A stretch of 64,000 nt of DNA from Antarcticirhabdus aurantiaca. GTDB taxonomy: Bacteria; Pseudomonadota; Alphaproteobacteria; Rhizobiales; Rhizobiaceae. Below the pieces are notes generated by a model. It was not told the origin of the DNA. It saw nothing but the letters and a program-made list of their open reading frames with translations, and did no database searches. Within the stretch, counting starts at the first letter, position 1, and each line of letters begins with the position of its first letter. Below, piece after piece: positions 8,926 to 16,127 of this stretch. The stretch is from NCBI RefSeq assembly GCF_009765365.1, contig NZ_VTOM01000003.1, positions 266,662 to 330,661 of the forward strand, read 5' to 3'. A program made the position numbers and the translations under genes.

Positions 8926-10602
8926 CTATGACGGGAGCATGGCCTGAAGCGTTTCGATGCGGTCGGCTTCGAAGGCCGGCTTGTCCCAGCGCAGCCGGTT
9001 GACGCGGGGAAAGCGCATGGCGACGCCCGACTTGTGGCGGGTGGAGCGGGCGAGCCCCTCGAAGGCGACCTCGATCACGAGGCCGTGGTCGGGCTCGGCC
9101 CGCACCGAGCGGACCGGGCCGAAGCGCTCGATCGTGTTGTCGCGGATGTACTTGTCGAGGACCTTCAGCTCCTCGTCGGTGAAGCCGAAATAGGCCTTGC
9201 CGACCGGCACCAGCTCCGGCGCATCCGCCGGCCCCGACCAGACGCCGAAGGTGTAGTCGGAATAGAAGCTCGACCGCTTGCCGTGGCCGCGCTGCGCGTA
9301 CATCAGCACGGCGTCGATGAGGTGCGGGTCCTGCTTCCACTTGAACCAGGGGCCCTTCGGCCGCCCGGGCACGTAGGCGCTGTCCCAGCGCTTCAGCATC
9401 AGCCCCTCGATCACCGGATGGGGCGGCTCCGCCCGCAGCCGCGCCAGCGCCTCGAAGCCGTCGAAGGGCACGAAGGGCGACACGTCGAAGCGCGAGGGCT
9501 CCAGATTCGTCACGAAGGCGTCGAGCCGCTTGCGCCGTTCCGCGAAGGGCAGCGCCCGCAGATCCTCTCGCCCGTCCTGCAGGAGGTCGTAAGTGCGCAG
9601 GAACACCGGATGCTGCTTCAGGACCGCCGCCGAGACGGTCTTGCGGTTCAGCCGCTGCTGGAGGTCCGAGAAGGTGCCGACGACGATGTCGTCCTCCGGC
9701 GGGCCGTTATGCGGCTTCACCTTCGGCCGGCCGGACTTCGGCGCGGTCGGCCGGGCGACGAGAAGCTCGCCGTCCAGCGAGCCCTCGTAGGTCATGAAGT
9801 CGAGGAGGTCGGGGAAGGCACCGGAAATGTCGTCTCCGGTGCGCGAATAGAGCCGCCGCACGCCCTTCTCGGCCGTCGCCTGGACGCGGATGCCGTCCCA
9901 CTTCCATTCGGCGGCATAGGTCTCCGGCGAGATCAGCCCGTAGTCTGGCTCCTCCAGCGGCTGCGACAGCATCACCGGCCGGAACGGCGAGAGCGCGGCC
10001 GAGACCGGCTTCTCCGCCCGCCCCTCCAGCCAGGCGAAGAGCGGCTCGTAGGGGACCGACAGCCCGTGCCAGAGCTCCTCGATCTCGACGATGTCCTTAT
10101 GCCCGAAATCGGCCAGCGCCTGCTTGGCGAGGCGCGAGGACACGCCAATGCGCATCGATCCCGTCACGAGCTTCAGGAGCGCGTAGCGGCCGGAGGAATC
10201 GAGCTTGTCGAGCCATTCTTCGACGAGGCGCGGCCCCTCTGCGCGCGTCGCGGCATCGAGCGTCGTCACGATCCCGGCGAGCGTCGGGAGGTCGTTGCGC
10301 AGCCGGCCGGCCTCCCGCTCGCCGTCGTGCGGCGAGGGCCAGACGAGAGCGATGGTTTCGGCGAGGTCGCCGACATAGTCGTAAGACATCTCGAACAGGA
10401 GCTCGTCCATGCGCTCCGCCATCAGCGCGCGCAGCATGGCCGGCTTGACGCTGCGCACCTCCAGCTCGCCCGTGATCGCCGCCAGCGCGTAGCCGCGCTC
10501 GGGATCGGGCACGGCGGCGAAGTAGTCCGCCATCAGCTTCAGCTTGCCGTTTCGCGAGGGCGTGAGAACGAGGCGATCGAGGAGGTCGGCGAAGCGCTTC
10601 AT
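8926..10602 (-). CDS. ATP-dependent DNA ligase, cisplatin-damage-response type
   Basis: A 558-aa ATP-dependent DNA ligase. The N-terminal ~210 residues form the helical DNA-binding domain; the adenylation domain holds the KxDG nucleotidyl motif as KWDG with the AMP-accepting lysine at residue 234, followed by LYSRTGDDISGAFPDL and motif IV-like VIEGLMLKR; an OB-fold follows with the GPWFKWK motif. This architecture is that of the rhizobial ligases annotated as cisplatin damage response ligase, which elsewhere sit with an Lhr-type helicase and a metallo-beta-lactamase exonuclease. Those partners are not adjacent here; the next gene is a DEDD exonuclease. Role: repair ligation. Confidence 0.93.
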   Translation of the reverse strand: MKRFADLLDRLVLTPSRNGKLKLMADYFAAVPDPERGYALAAITGELEVRSVKPAMLRALMAERMDELLFEMSYDYVGDLAETIALVWPSPHDGEREAGRLRNDLPTLAGIVTTLDAATRAEGPRLVEEWLDKLDSSGRYALLKLVTGSMRIGVSSRLAKQALADFGHKDIVEIEELWHGLSVPYEPLFAWLEGRAEKPVSAALSPFRPVMLSQPLEEPDYGLISPETYAAEWKWDGIRVQATAEKGVRRLYSRTGDDISGAFPDLLDFMTYEGSLDGELLVARPTAPKSGRPKVKPHNGPPEDDIVVGTFSDLQQRLNRKTVSAAVLKQHPVFLRTYDLLQDGREDLRALPFAERRKRLDAFVTNLEPSRFDVSPFVPFDGFEALARLRAEPPHPVIEGLMLKRWDSAYVPGRPKGPWFKWKQDPHLIDAVLMYAQRGHGKRSSFYSDYTFGVWSGPADAPELVPVGKAYFGFTDEELKVLDKYIRDNTIERFGPVRSVRAEPDHGLVIEVAFEGLARSTRHKSGVAMRFPRVNRLRWDKPAFEADRIETLQAMLPS

Positions 10603-10659
10603 CGGGCACGGGGATTGGTGTGGCGTTGCACCCGGCAGATAGCGCCGCGCGACCGCGTT

Positions 10660-11493
10660 TCAGCCGAGAACGGCGTTCTCCGGCAGCGACCGCTGGCCGC
10701 GCACGGCGCGGCGCGTCAGCTGGCGCTCGGCCGTGAAGCGCGCGTCGGCATCCATGCCGGGCTCGGCGACGAGCCATTCGAGGTAGTCCGTCGGCACCTG
10801 GGCCAGCGGCACGCCCTTGTGCCGGCCGAAGCGCAGCTTGGCGAGAAGCGCCGGCTCGGCCGACACCTGCTCGGCCCGCCCCAGGAAGTCGGCGAGCCCG
10901 TCGCAGCGCGGCTCCAGCCGCTCGGCGATCGTCCTGAGAAGAACCGCCGTGCAGGCCGCATCGTAGAGCGCGCGGTGCGGGTGCAGCGTTTCGAGGAGGT
11001 CCGCCACGGGCGACAGGTCGAGCGGGACGTACTTCACGAGGCTCTGCAGTCCGTGCGCCCGCACGTCGGGAAAGGCGCGCAGCGCCAGCTTCCAGGTGCA
11101 GAGCCACCGGCCGGAGAAGCGCAGGCGCGAGCGATCGAAGCTCGCCCGCTGCGCCGCATAGGCGGGCGCGCCGAGAAACGGCTTCACCGCCTCGGCGAAG
11201 GGCGGCGCGCCGACGAGCATCTCGTCGCTGATGTGGTGGACGCGGCGGGCACGGGGATCGATCCCGACGCCGGCCGGATCGACGAGGGTCTGCATCGGAT
11301 TGCCGATCGTGCCCGTCGCAAGGTCGAGGTCAACCGAGCCGATCTCGATCACCGCGTCTTCCGCCAGCGGGCGCCCGGCGGTTTCCGTGTCGATGACGCG
11401 CACGAGGCCGGATACGGGCGGCGCGAACAGGTCGGGCGCCGCGTCGATCCTCGCGGCGGGAAAAACATCGTCCATCCGCCGCAATGTCGCCAT
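10660..11493 (-). CDS. DnaQ-like 3'-5' exonuclease with C-terminal DUF3820-like segment
   Basis: A 277-aa protein. The N-terminal part is a DEDDh exonuclease: VIDTETAG carries the first Asp/Glu pair, RASFDRSRL the middle Asp, and HPHRALYDAACTAVLL the late His/Asp. About residue 205 onward, LRFGRHKGVPLAQVPTDYLEW is a short module also found in other DnaQ-like exonucleases (DUF3820 / putative quorum of Gly-Trp contacts unknown). Several in-frame starts exist (TTG 11511, ATG 11493, ATG 11475); I took ATG 11493 without a decisive ribosome site. It is the gene before the ligase on the same strand, suggesting a repair pair. Confidence 0.85.
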   Translation of the reverse strand: MATLRRMDDVFPAARIDAAPDLFAPPVSGLVRVIDTETAGRPLAEDAVIEIGSVDLDLATGTIGNPMQTLVDPAGVGIDPRARRVHHISDEMLVGAPPFAEAVKPFLGAPAYAAQRASFDRSRLRFSGRWLCTWKLALRAFPDVRAHGLQSLVKYVPLDLSPVADLLETLHPHRALYDAACTAVLLRTIAERLEPRCDGLADFLGRAEQVSAEPALLAKLRFGRHKGVPLAQVPTDYLEWLVAEPGMDADARFTAERQLTRRAVRGQRSLPENAVLG

Positions 11494-11637
11494 CCCGTCG
11501 ATCCGGCGCAAGCCCCTGCGTCACCGGGCGCCACGGCCAGGCTTGCGCGGAGTTTGCCTCAGCCCCCGCTTCCCGCTTGAACCCGCCGACGAACCGGTCT
11601 ATGAGACCCCCATCCGCAGGCGCCACCGCCTGACAGG

Positions 11638-11713
11638 GCCGCTTTAGCTCAGCCGGTAGAGCACATCATTCGTAATGATGGGGTCGCGTGTTCGAGTCAC
11701 GCAAGCGGCACCA
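11638..11713 (+). tRNA. tRNA-Thr (CGT)
   Basis: A 76-nt tRNA read by hand. Acceptor stem GCCGCTT pairs with AAGCGGC, discriminator A, and the CCA end is encoded. D-arm TAGCTCAGCCGGTAGAGCA, anticodon stem CATCA/TGATG with loop TTCGTAA (anticodon CGT, threonine), and T-arm GCGTG-TTCGAGT-CACGC are all present. It marks the left edge of a lower-GC patch with a ParA-like gene; no second copy of its 3' end was found downstream. Confidence 0.97.
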
Positions 11714-11882
11714 CTTCCCGCAACCAGAACAACCACTTACGTGATCAGCCCGCCTCGGGCGGCGATCGACGTTTTCCGCGAGGAATCACGGCGGAACCAA
11801 AGGGTCCAGCCGCCGGGTGCCCGTTCGCCGACGCTTCGCGAAGTTTGCTAAAACCCGAGCGACCCGCTCTCCGACACCCCCT

Positions 11883-11909
11883 GACATCCGACGCGATTCG
11901 TCGGATGTC
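11883..11909. repeat. 11-bp perfect inverted repeat
   Basis: GACATCCGACG and CGTCGGATGTC form a perfect 11-bp dyad with the 5-bp spacer CGATT. It lies between the tRNA-Thr gene and the 3' end of the ParA-like gene, with no T-run on either side, so a protein-binding site or a structured 3' end is possible. No function can be assigned. Confidence 0.55.
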
Positions 11910-11929
11910 GCGACATGGCGAGCGCCGAT

Positions 11930-11950
11930 GGGGTGGCGATTCGCCACCCC
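11930..11950 (-). terminator. possible terminator hairpin of the ParA-like gene
   Basis: GGGGTGGCGA and TCGCCACCCC form a near-continuous GC-rich hairpin 13 bp beyond the stop of the ParA-like gene. It lacks a U-run, so it may only be a 3' stabilising structure. Confidence 0.45.
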
Positions 11951-11962
11951 GTGGCGTGCTCT

Positions 11963-12982
11963 TCACAGCTTCATGACCATCTCGTCGATCGCCTGTAGGC
12001 AGTTCTGACGATAGGGCTCGTTGACCTCGACTCGATGGCCGCCGACCGTCTGCTTGCCGGACTTCAACTGGCTGAAGGGCAGCCCCCGGGCGAACGCAAC
12101 GACGCCAGTGGTCTGGAAGTCACGGATCGACACGGTGCCGTCGTGCAGGTTGTTGAAAGTGAACAGCTGCGGGTGGCCGAGCTGCAGGTTGGCGATGTCG
12201 ACTTCAATGGCGTGAAGGACCGCAGCATAGGCCGACGCCGGGCCCATATACTGAGTGATTCGGTTCTTAGCGATCATGTGCACGAGCGGCAGCTGACGTC
12301 CGGCGGCCCGGAGCTTGGCGCTGAACGCGTACGTCGCATAGATCGGCGACGGAAGGCTCAACCCGTAGACTAGCGAGAGGGCGTTCTGGACGGCGCGGCG
12401 TGAGCTGTCGTCAGCCATGACCGGCAGCACGAGACGGTCGACCGTCGCGAGCGCGATCTGCGTGTAGAGCGAGAAGCTAGGATTGCAGTCGATGAAGACG
12501 ACGTCGAAATCGTTGGCGAGCGGATTGAGGAAGTCCCGCAGCCAGTCGGCCACAGCGATCCACGTATCGGTGCCGGGGATCTGCGTATTCGACAGCGTGT
12601 TGATGGCGTTCGATTGAAGCTCAAGCAGCGGATCGCCACAAACAAGCGATATGTTCGCCGGCACCGCCGTGTTCTGGCTGTGCGGCTGCATCACGTAGTC
12701 CATCGGATTAAACGCCGGAACCGAGTACGGCGACGGAAGCCGGATCTGAAAATAGCCGCCGATGCTGCAACGTGGGATGCGGCCCTGCTGCAGGAGGAGC
12801 TTGTTCCCGCCACCGTTGGTCATGCCGCCAAGCAGCAGCTCCGACATGTTGGCCTGTGGGCACATATCGACGACAAGGATGCGAGTCTGAGGGTGCAGTT
12901 CGGCGTAGCGGGTGATCGCCTGAAAGGCGAGGCTCGTCTTCCCCGTGCCGCCCTTGTTGTTCCAGAATGCGTACTTGAGCAT
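11963..12982 (-). CDS. ParA/Soj-family P-loop ATPase, solitary
   Basis: A 339-aa deviant-Walker ATPase. Residues 8-18 read NNKGGTGKTSL, with the signature lysine early in the P-loop; LVVDMCPQANMS is the Walker A' region with CPQ in place of the common DPQ, and DVVFIDCNPSF is Walker B. The second half is not typical of chromosome-partition Soj and is unlike the usual plasmid ParA. There is no parB or origin-like repeat beside it. GC content and codon choice (for example CTA, TCT, CGT) are lower than in neighbours, suggesting horizontal transfer. The start ATG has a strong GAGGAGG ribosome site. Possible roles are positioning of a protein cargo or remains of an integrated element. Confidence 0.88.
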   Translation of the reverse strand: MLKYAFWNNKGGTGKTSLAFQAITRYAELHPQTRILVVDMCPQANMSELLLGGMTNGGGNKLLLQQGRIPRCSIGGYFQIRLPSPYSVPAFNPMDYVMQPHSQNTAVPANISLVCGDPLLELQSNAINTLSNTQIPGTDTWIAVADWLRDFLNPLANDFDVVFIDCNPSFSLYTQIALATVDRLVLPVMADDSSRRAVQNALSLVYGLSLPSPIYATYAFSAKLRAAGRQLPLVHMIAKNRITQYMGPASAYAAVLHAIEVDIANLQLGHPQLFTFNNLHDGTVSIRDFQTTGVVAFARGLPFSQLKSGKQTVGGHRVEVNEPYRQNCLQAIDEMVMKL

Positions 12983-12993
12983 GGGTCCTCCTC

Positions 12994-13066
12994 GGACGCC
13001 TCGGCGTCCTAGCGGACGTCATGTTGTCTATTTATGACATATAGACGTCCATTTCGGACGTTTCAA
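12994..13066 (-). promoter_or_regulatory. promoter and operator array of the ParA-like gene
   Basis: On the minus strand a -35 box TTGAAA (complement of 13061-13066) and a -10 box TATATG (complement of 13038-13043) are exactly 17 bp apart. The spacer is filled by the perfect dyad ACGTCC-ATTTC-GGACGT (13045-13061). Downstream, further GGACG/CGTCC half-sites form dyads at 13004-13019 (GCGTCC-TAGC-GGACGT) and 12994-13009 (GGACGCC-TC-GGCGTCC), and an AT-rich imperfect palindrome spans the -10 region (13026-13046). The arrangement suggests a repressor site, perhaps autoregulation by the ParA-like protein or its neighbour; the binding protein is inferred only. Confidence 0.65.
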
Positions 13067-13184
13067 GGTCTTCCTCGGACATGTTCTCCGCTAGGCCAAA
13101 TCACCGTCGCCGCGGCGGTCAGCAGGACGTCGAGCCATGACAATTCCCCCGCTGGTGGAAGTCTCCAACGCCCGCCGCGACCCT

Positions 13185-13562
13185 TCACAGATCCGGGGCC
13201 CAGCCGTTGAGCTCGCGCAACGCCGAGCGCATGGCGTCGAACACCTCCATCAGCTCGCGCTTGCGATCGTCCGATCGCCGGCACGCCTCCACATTTGGGA
13301 ATAGCGTGGCCTCCACGAGCTCGATGACCTCGTCGAGAGCGGGCGGCGTGAGGTTGGAGCCAGCCGGCATGTCGGCGGCCATCAGGTTGACGCCATTCCA
13401 AAGGAGCTTCGTCACCTCCTCGGCGTAGCTGCGCCGGGCCAGGAAGCCCCAGGACAGGCCGTCGGCATCGACGCGGAAGGCGTTCTCCGCCTCGCACGCG
13501 TTGATCATCGGCAGGAAGCTCACGAAGACGGGCAGGATCACTCGGTGGTGGATCGGCGTCAC
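13185..13562 (-). CDS. hypothetical protein
   Basis: A 125-aa protein starting at GTG 13562 (an internal ATG at 13508 is possible). No family is recognised. It reads as a soluble, mostly helical protein with an acidic C-terminal half (LDEVIELVEATLFPN, RKRELMEVFDAMRS). No signal peptide is evident, although the first 20 residues are hydrophobic. It lies upstream of the ParA-like gene on the same strand, separated by the operator array, so it is not in the same transcript unless transcribed through. Ribosome site is weak. Part of the lower-GC accessory patch. Confidence 0.5.
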   Translation of the reverse strand: MTPIHHRVILPVFVSFLPMINACEAENAFRVDADGLSWGFLARRSYAEEVTKLLWNGVNLMAADMPAGSNLTPPALDEVIELVEATLFPNVEACRRSDDRKRELMEVFDAMRSALRELNGWAPDL

Positions 13563-13859
13563 GCGATCGCCCGCTCGAGCTTAGACTACCGCCAGCGCTC
13601 GACGCGGTTCAGCGGCACTACTGCGACCGGGCCGTCGAAGGGTGCGCTGCGGATGGCTGCGAAGGACGGCGCTCGGTCGAAGGAGCACTTCTATGCGCCA
13701 GCACGCAGAAGCCAACCGGGCGAATGCCGGGCGGGCGCTGCATCCTCTTCGACACCGGGTTGGAGCGTCAGGTAGCTACATTAATCGTTTTATTTCCCTC
13801 TTTACGGCCATCAGGCGCCAGCTAACTCTCAGCCGGGACGCTTAATGAGGGGGGACATG
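13563..13859. other. gene-poor stretch in the accessory patch
   Basis: About 300 bp with no convincing gene. On the minus strand a short open frame ends at the TAG near 13587 with the protein-like tail VVPLNRVERWR, but it is closed upstream by a stop after about 30 codons and has no start, so it may be a decayed gene end. The AT-rich stretch around 13780-13800 could hold the promoter of the small membrane ORF that follows. Confidence 0.4.
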
Positions 13860-14039
13860 ATGTCCCATCTGAACATCGTTCAGCCGGTCGAACCGACACC
13901 GGCTGGTGCAACCGCGCGCAAGAAGGGTCCCGCCAAGCGGCTCTTGGTGCCGACATTGATCCTGGTCGGCGGCTTGAGCCAGATCGCCTGGGTCGTTTTC
14001 CTGGCCTGGTGTTTAGCCTGGCTCGTCGGCCTGGCCTGA
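13860..14039 (+). CDS. small single-pass membrane protein
   Basis: A 59-aa ORF with a basic, Pro/Ala-rich N-terminus (about residues 13-28) and one C-terminal transmembrane helix (LVPTLILVGGLSQIAWVVFLAW). A GAGGGGGG ribosome site precedes two adjacent ATGs at 13857 and 13860; the second has better spacing. No family recognised. Support is the ribosome site and the clean hydrophobic helix only. Confidence 0.5.
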   Translation: MSHLNIVQPVEPTPAGATARKKGPAKRLLVPTLILVGGLSQIAWVVFLAWCLAWLVGLA

Positions 14040-14082
14040 CGCTCGGCCGCCTCGAACGGACAGCCTGAAGCGAAGCTGTCCC

Positions 14083-14220
14083 TCAGCCGAAGATCAGCAG
14101 AAAAATCGCATTCCAAAGAAGCAGCGAGATCGAGAGGCCGAGGGCCATGCCCTGTATCGCCGAGACGCGAGCCTCGGCCCCATGCACCGTGCGAGCGTCG
14201 CAGCCAACGAATCGAGACAT
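14083..14220 (-). CDS. small membrane protein
   Basis: A 45-aa ORF starting at ATG 14220 behind a good GGGGAGGG ribosome site, ending in one transmembrane helix (ALGLSISLLLWNAIFLLIF). It converges with the small membrane ORF ending at 14039. No family recognised; the ribosome site and helix are the only support. Confidence 0.45.
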   Translation of the reverse strand: MSRFVGCDARTVHGAEARVSAIQGMALGLSISLLLWNAIFLLIFG

Positions 14221-14571
14221 GCGTTTTCCCTCCCCGATCTCGGTCCAACGGCTCATTGGGCACGAGCGAATGAGAGTTGTACGTGAATCTCGGGGCGTCA
14301 ACTATGTCATTCGGCGTATATGCCCTGCGGTTGGGACCAAGCACTTGCCGGCCCGCGATGCAGCGGACGACCGGCAGGGCATCATCGCAGAAGCCGGGCA
14401 CGGCAAGCGCGGTCGCGATGCCCCGGAGGTGGCGGGCGCGGCACTTGACGCCCGGTGCAGCGAGCGATGGGCCGAGCTCATCACGGGCCGATGCCGCATG
14501 AGACGGCACGCCTCGGCACGGGAGACAGGCCGGCGTGTTGCAGCGCACACAAACGGCGCTATATCACGCGA
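14221..14571. other. intergenic region without a recognised gene
   Basis: About 350 bp between a minus-strand small membrane ORF and the VanZ-like gene. It must hold both promoters, but no convincing -35/-10 pair, RNA gene or terminator was found. Open frames here look like GC-rich shadows without ribosome sites. Confidence 0.5.
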
Positions 14572-14976
14572 ATGGATTATCCGCGCGCGCTCAAGACTGC
14601 CTCCGCCATCGCGGCATGGGGCAGCGTCGCCTTTATCGCCTTCGCCACGATGTCGCCGATCCAGGCTCGGCCTCACCTTTCCTCGCAAGGCATCGAGCAC
14701 CTCGGCGCGTTTGCTCTGGTCGGCTTGTTGTTTGGGATCGCGCATCCACGGCGCTTACCCCTCGTGGCCGCGGGCATCGTGCTCGTGTCGGGTGGGCTGG
14801 AAGCCGCCCAGCACCTGACGCCCGACCGACATGGCAAGTGGGTGGACTTCGGCATGAAGGTTCTCGGAGGCGGCATCGGCCTGGGCCTGGCTGCCGCCAT
14901 CACCCTTTCGCTCGAGCTGTTCGCCCTTCGTCGGAGGCAAAGGATAAAATTGAAGCCGTTCTCCGACGGCATTTAA
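14572..14976 (+). CDS. VanZ-like family membrane protein
   Basis: A 134-aa protein with four hydrophobic segments. The arrangement (TM1 AIAAWGSVAFIAFATMSPI, then IEHLGAFALVGLLFGIAHP, IVLVSGGLEAAQHLTPDRHGKWVDFGMKVLGGGIG in part) matches the VanZ-like family: an H-x-x-A-F helix, a G-x-x-x-E-x-x-Q motif and a D-F motif. VanZ confers low-level teicoplanin resistance in enterococci, but most VanZ-like proteins have unknown roles. Start ATG 14572 chosen because homology begins there. Confidence 0.8.
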   Translation: MDYPRALKTASAIAAWGSVAFIAFATMSPIQARPHLSSQGIEHLGAFALVGLLFGIAHPRRLPLVAAGIVLVSGGLEAAQHLTPDRHGKWVDFGMKVLGGGIGLGLAAAITLSLELFALRRRQRIKLKPFSDGI

Positions 14977-15021
14977 AAGCTTTGCCGGTCATCTTCGCTC
15001 CAATTGCGGTTGGAGCAACTG

Positions 15022-15228
15022 ATGACGGACATCCCTGTCGCATCTCGCATCATCAAGGGCATTCACTTCAGCCCGTCTGATGGGCGTGTCATGCTCAGCT
15101 TCGCGAACGGGCAGACCCGTGTCTTCGAGGGCGTCCCGCTCGAAGCGATCACGGACATGGTCGAGGCCCCCTCGCCCGGACAGCACTATGTTGAACGCTT
15201 CCGGCATCAGTACCAGCGTGTCGCCTGA
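15022..15228 (+). CDS. KTSC-domain-like small protein
   Basis: A 68-aa protein starting at ATG 15022 with a GGAG ribosome site 7 bp upstream. The pattern DGRVMLSFANGQTRVFEGVP followed by a short helix and SPGQHYVERFRHQYQ resembles the KTSC domain (a small beta-rich domain with an F-x-N-G strand and a C-terminal Gly-x-Tyr-hydrophobic segment). Function of the family is unknown; KTSC proteins are often found near mobile or RNA-related genes. Confidence 0.7.
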   Translation: MTDIPVASRIIKGIHFSPSDGRVMLSFANGQTRVFEGVPLEAITDMVEAPSPGQHYVERFRHQYQRVA

Positions 15229-15300
15229 ACCATGTAGGCGGCAGCGGGAGATGCTTCCGACCGTTGCTTGCACGGCGAAGACGTGACGATCGAGGAAGTG

Positions 15301-15329
15301 GGGCGCGCGAGCCCGTGATGGGCGCGCCC
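15301..15329 (-). terminator. GC-rich hairpin after the ribitol-dehydrogenase-like gene
   Basis: GGGCGCGC and GCGCGCCC pair over 8 bp about 18 bp beyond the stop of the minus-strand SDR gene. No U-run follows, so termination is only probable. Confidence 0.4.
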
Positions 15330-15346
15330 GCGCGTCCCCGAGGCTC

Positions 15347-16075
15347 TCAAAGGTCGAAGTTGCTCGGCAACATGACGACGTCGCGGATCGTCATGCCGCG
15401 GGGGCGCGTCAGCATGAACAGGATGACGTTCGCGACCTCCTCGGGCTCCAGCAGGCTGCCGGAGGCCTTGGCCTCGGCGAGCTTGTCGGCGGGCCAGTCG
15501 GCGATCAGCGCGGTGATGACGGGCCCGGGCGAGATCGAGCCGACGCGGATGCCGTCCTTGAAGACCTGCCGCCGCACCGTCTGGACGAAGCAGTCGATCG
15601 CCCACTTGGACGAGGCGTAGACCGGCTCCCAGGGGGTCGGATAATGCGCCGCGAGCGAGCTCGTCACGACGATGTCGCCGCTCTTGCGCTCCATCATGTG
15701 GGGCAGCACGTCGCGCACGTTCTTCATGACGACGTTGACGTTGAGGTTCAGCATCCGGTCGATGGCGGCGCCGTCCGCGTCCACGAGATTGCCGCCGATG
15801 TAGCTGCCGGCATTGGCGTGGAAGATGTCGATGCGCCCCGCCGCCTCGATGATGCGCGGCGCGAGCGCCGCGCAGGCCTGCGGATCGAGGAGGTCGACCG
15901 CCAGCGTCGAGGCGGCGTCGCCGAACTCGTCGCGGATCGCGCCGAGCGCCCTCTCGTCCCGGTCGACGGCGACGACGTGCGCGCCCGCGGCGAGCATCGC
16001 ACGGCTGCTGGCCAGCCCGATTCCCGAGCCCGCCCCCGTCACCGCGGCAACCTTGCCGGCGAGTTCACCTGCCAT
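15347..16075 (-). CDS. ribitol 2-dehydrogenase-like SDR
   Basis: A 242-aa classical short-chain dehydrogenase. TGAGSGIG is the NAD(P) motif; the catalytic triad is seen as TSSLA (Ser) and YASSK (Tyr, Lys). The segments GRIDIFHANAGSYIGG, WEPVYASSKWA, ISPGPVITAL and the C-terminus TIRDVVMLPSNFDL closely follow the enterobacterial ribitol dehydrogenase, which oxidises ribitol to D-ribulose with NAD. Start MAGEL at 16075. It is the last gene of a minus-strand run with a zinc alcohol dehydrogenase, a second SDR and a FadR-type regulator. Similar polyols are possible substrates. Confidence 0.85.
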   Translation of the reverse strand: MAGELAGKVAAVTGAGSGIGLASSRAMLAAGAHVVAVDRDERALGAIRDEFGDAASTLAVDLLDPQACAALAPRIIEAAGRIDIFHANAGSYIGGNLVDADGAAIDRMLNLNVNVVMKNVRDVLPHMMERKSGDIVVTSSLAAHYPTPWEPVYASSKWAIDCFVQTVRRQVFKDGIRVGSISPGPVITALIADWPADKLAEAKASGSLLEPEEVANVILFMLTRPRGMTIRDVVMLPSNFDL

Positions 16076-16127
16076 GGTCGTTCTCCTTCCCAGTCGTTCT
16101 TGGGTGTTGGTGGTCGCGCGCCGCCCG

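Noticed and set aside
11963..12982. Plasmid replication or partition region (parA with parB and origin)
   Set aside because: No parB, repABC-type gene or iteron array lies nearby, and the surroundings are chromosomal.
11638..15346. Direct repeats of the tRNA-Thr 3' end as att sites
   Set aside because: I looked for copies of the T-arm and acceptor sequence through the patch and found none; integration is suggested only by composition and gene content.
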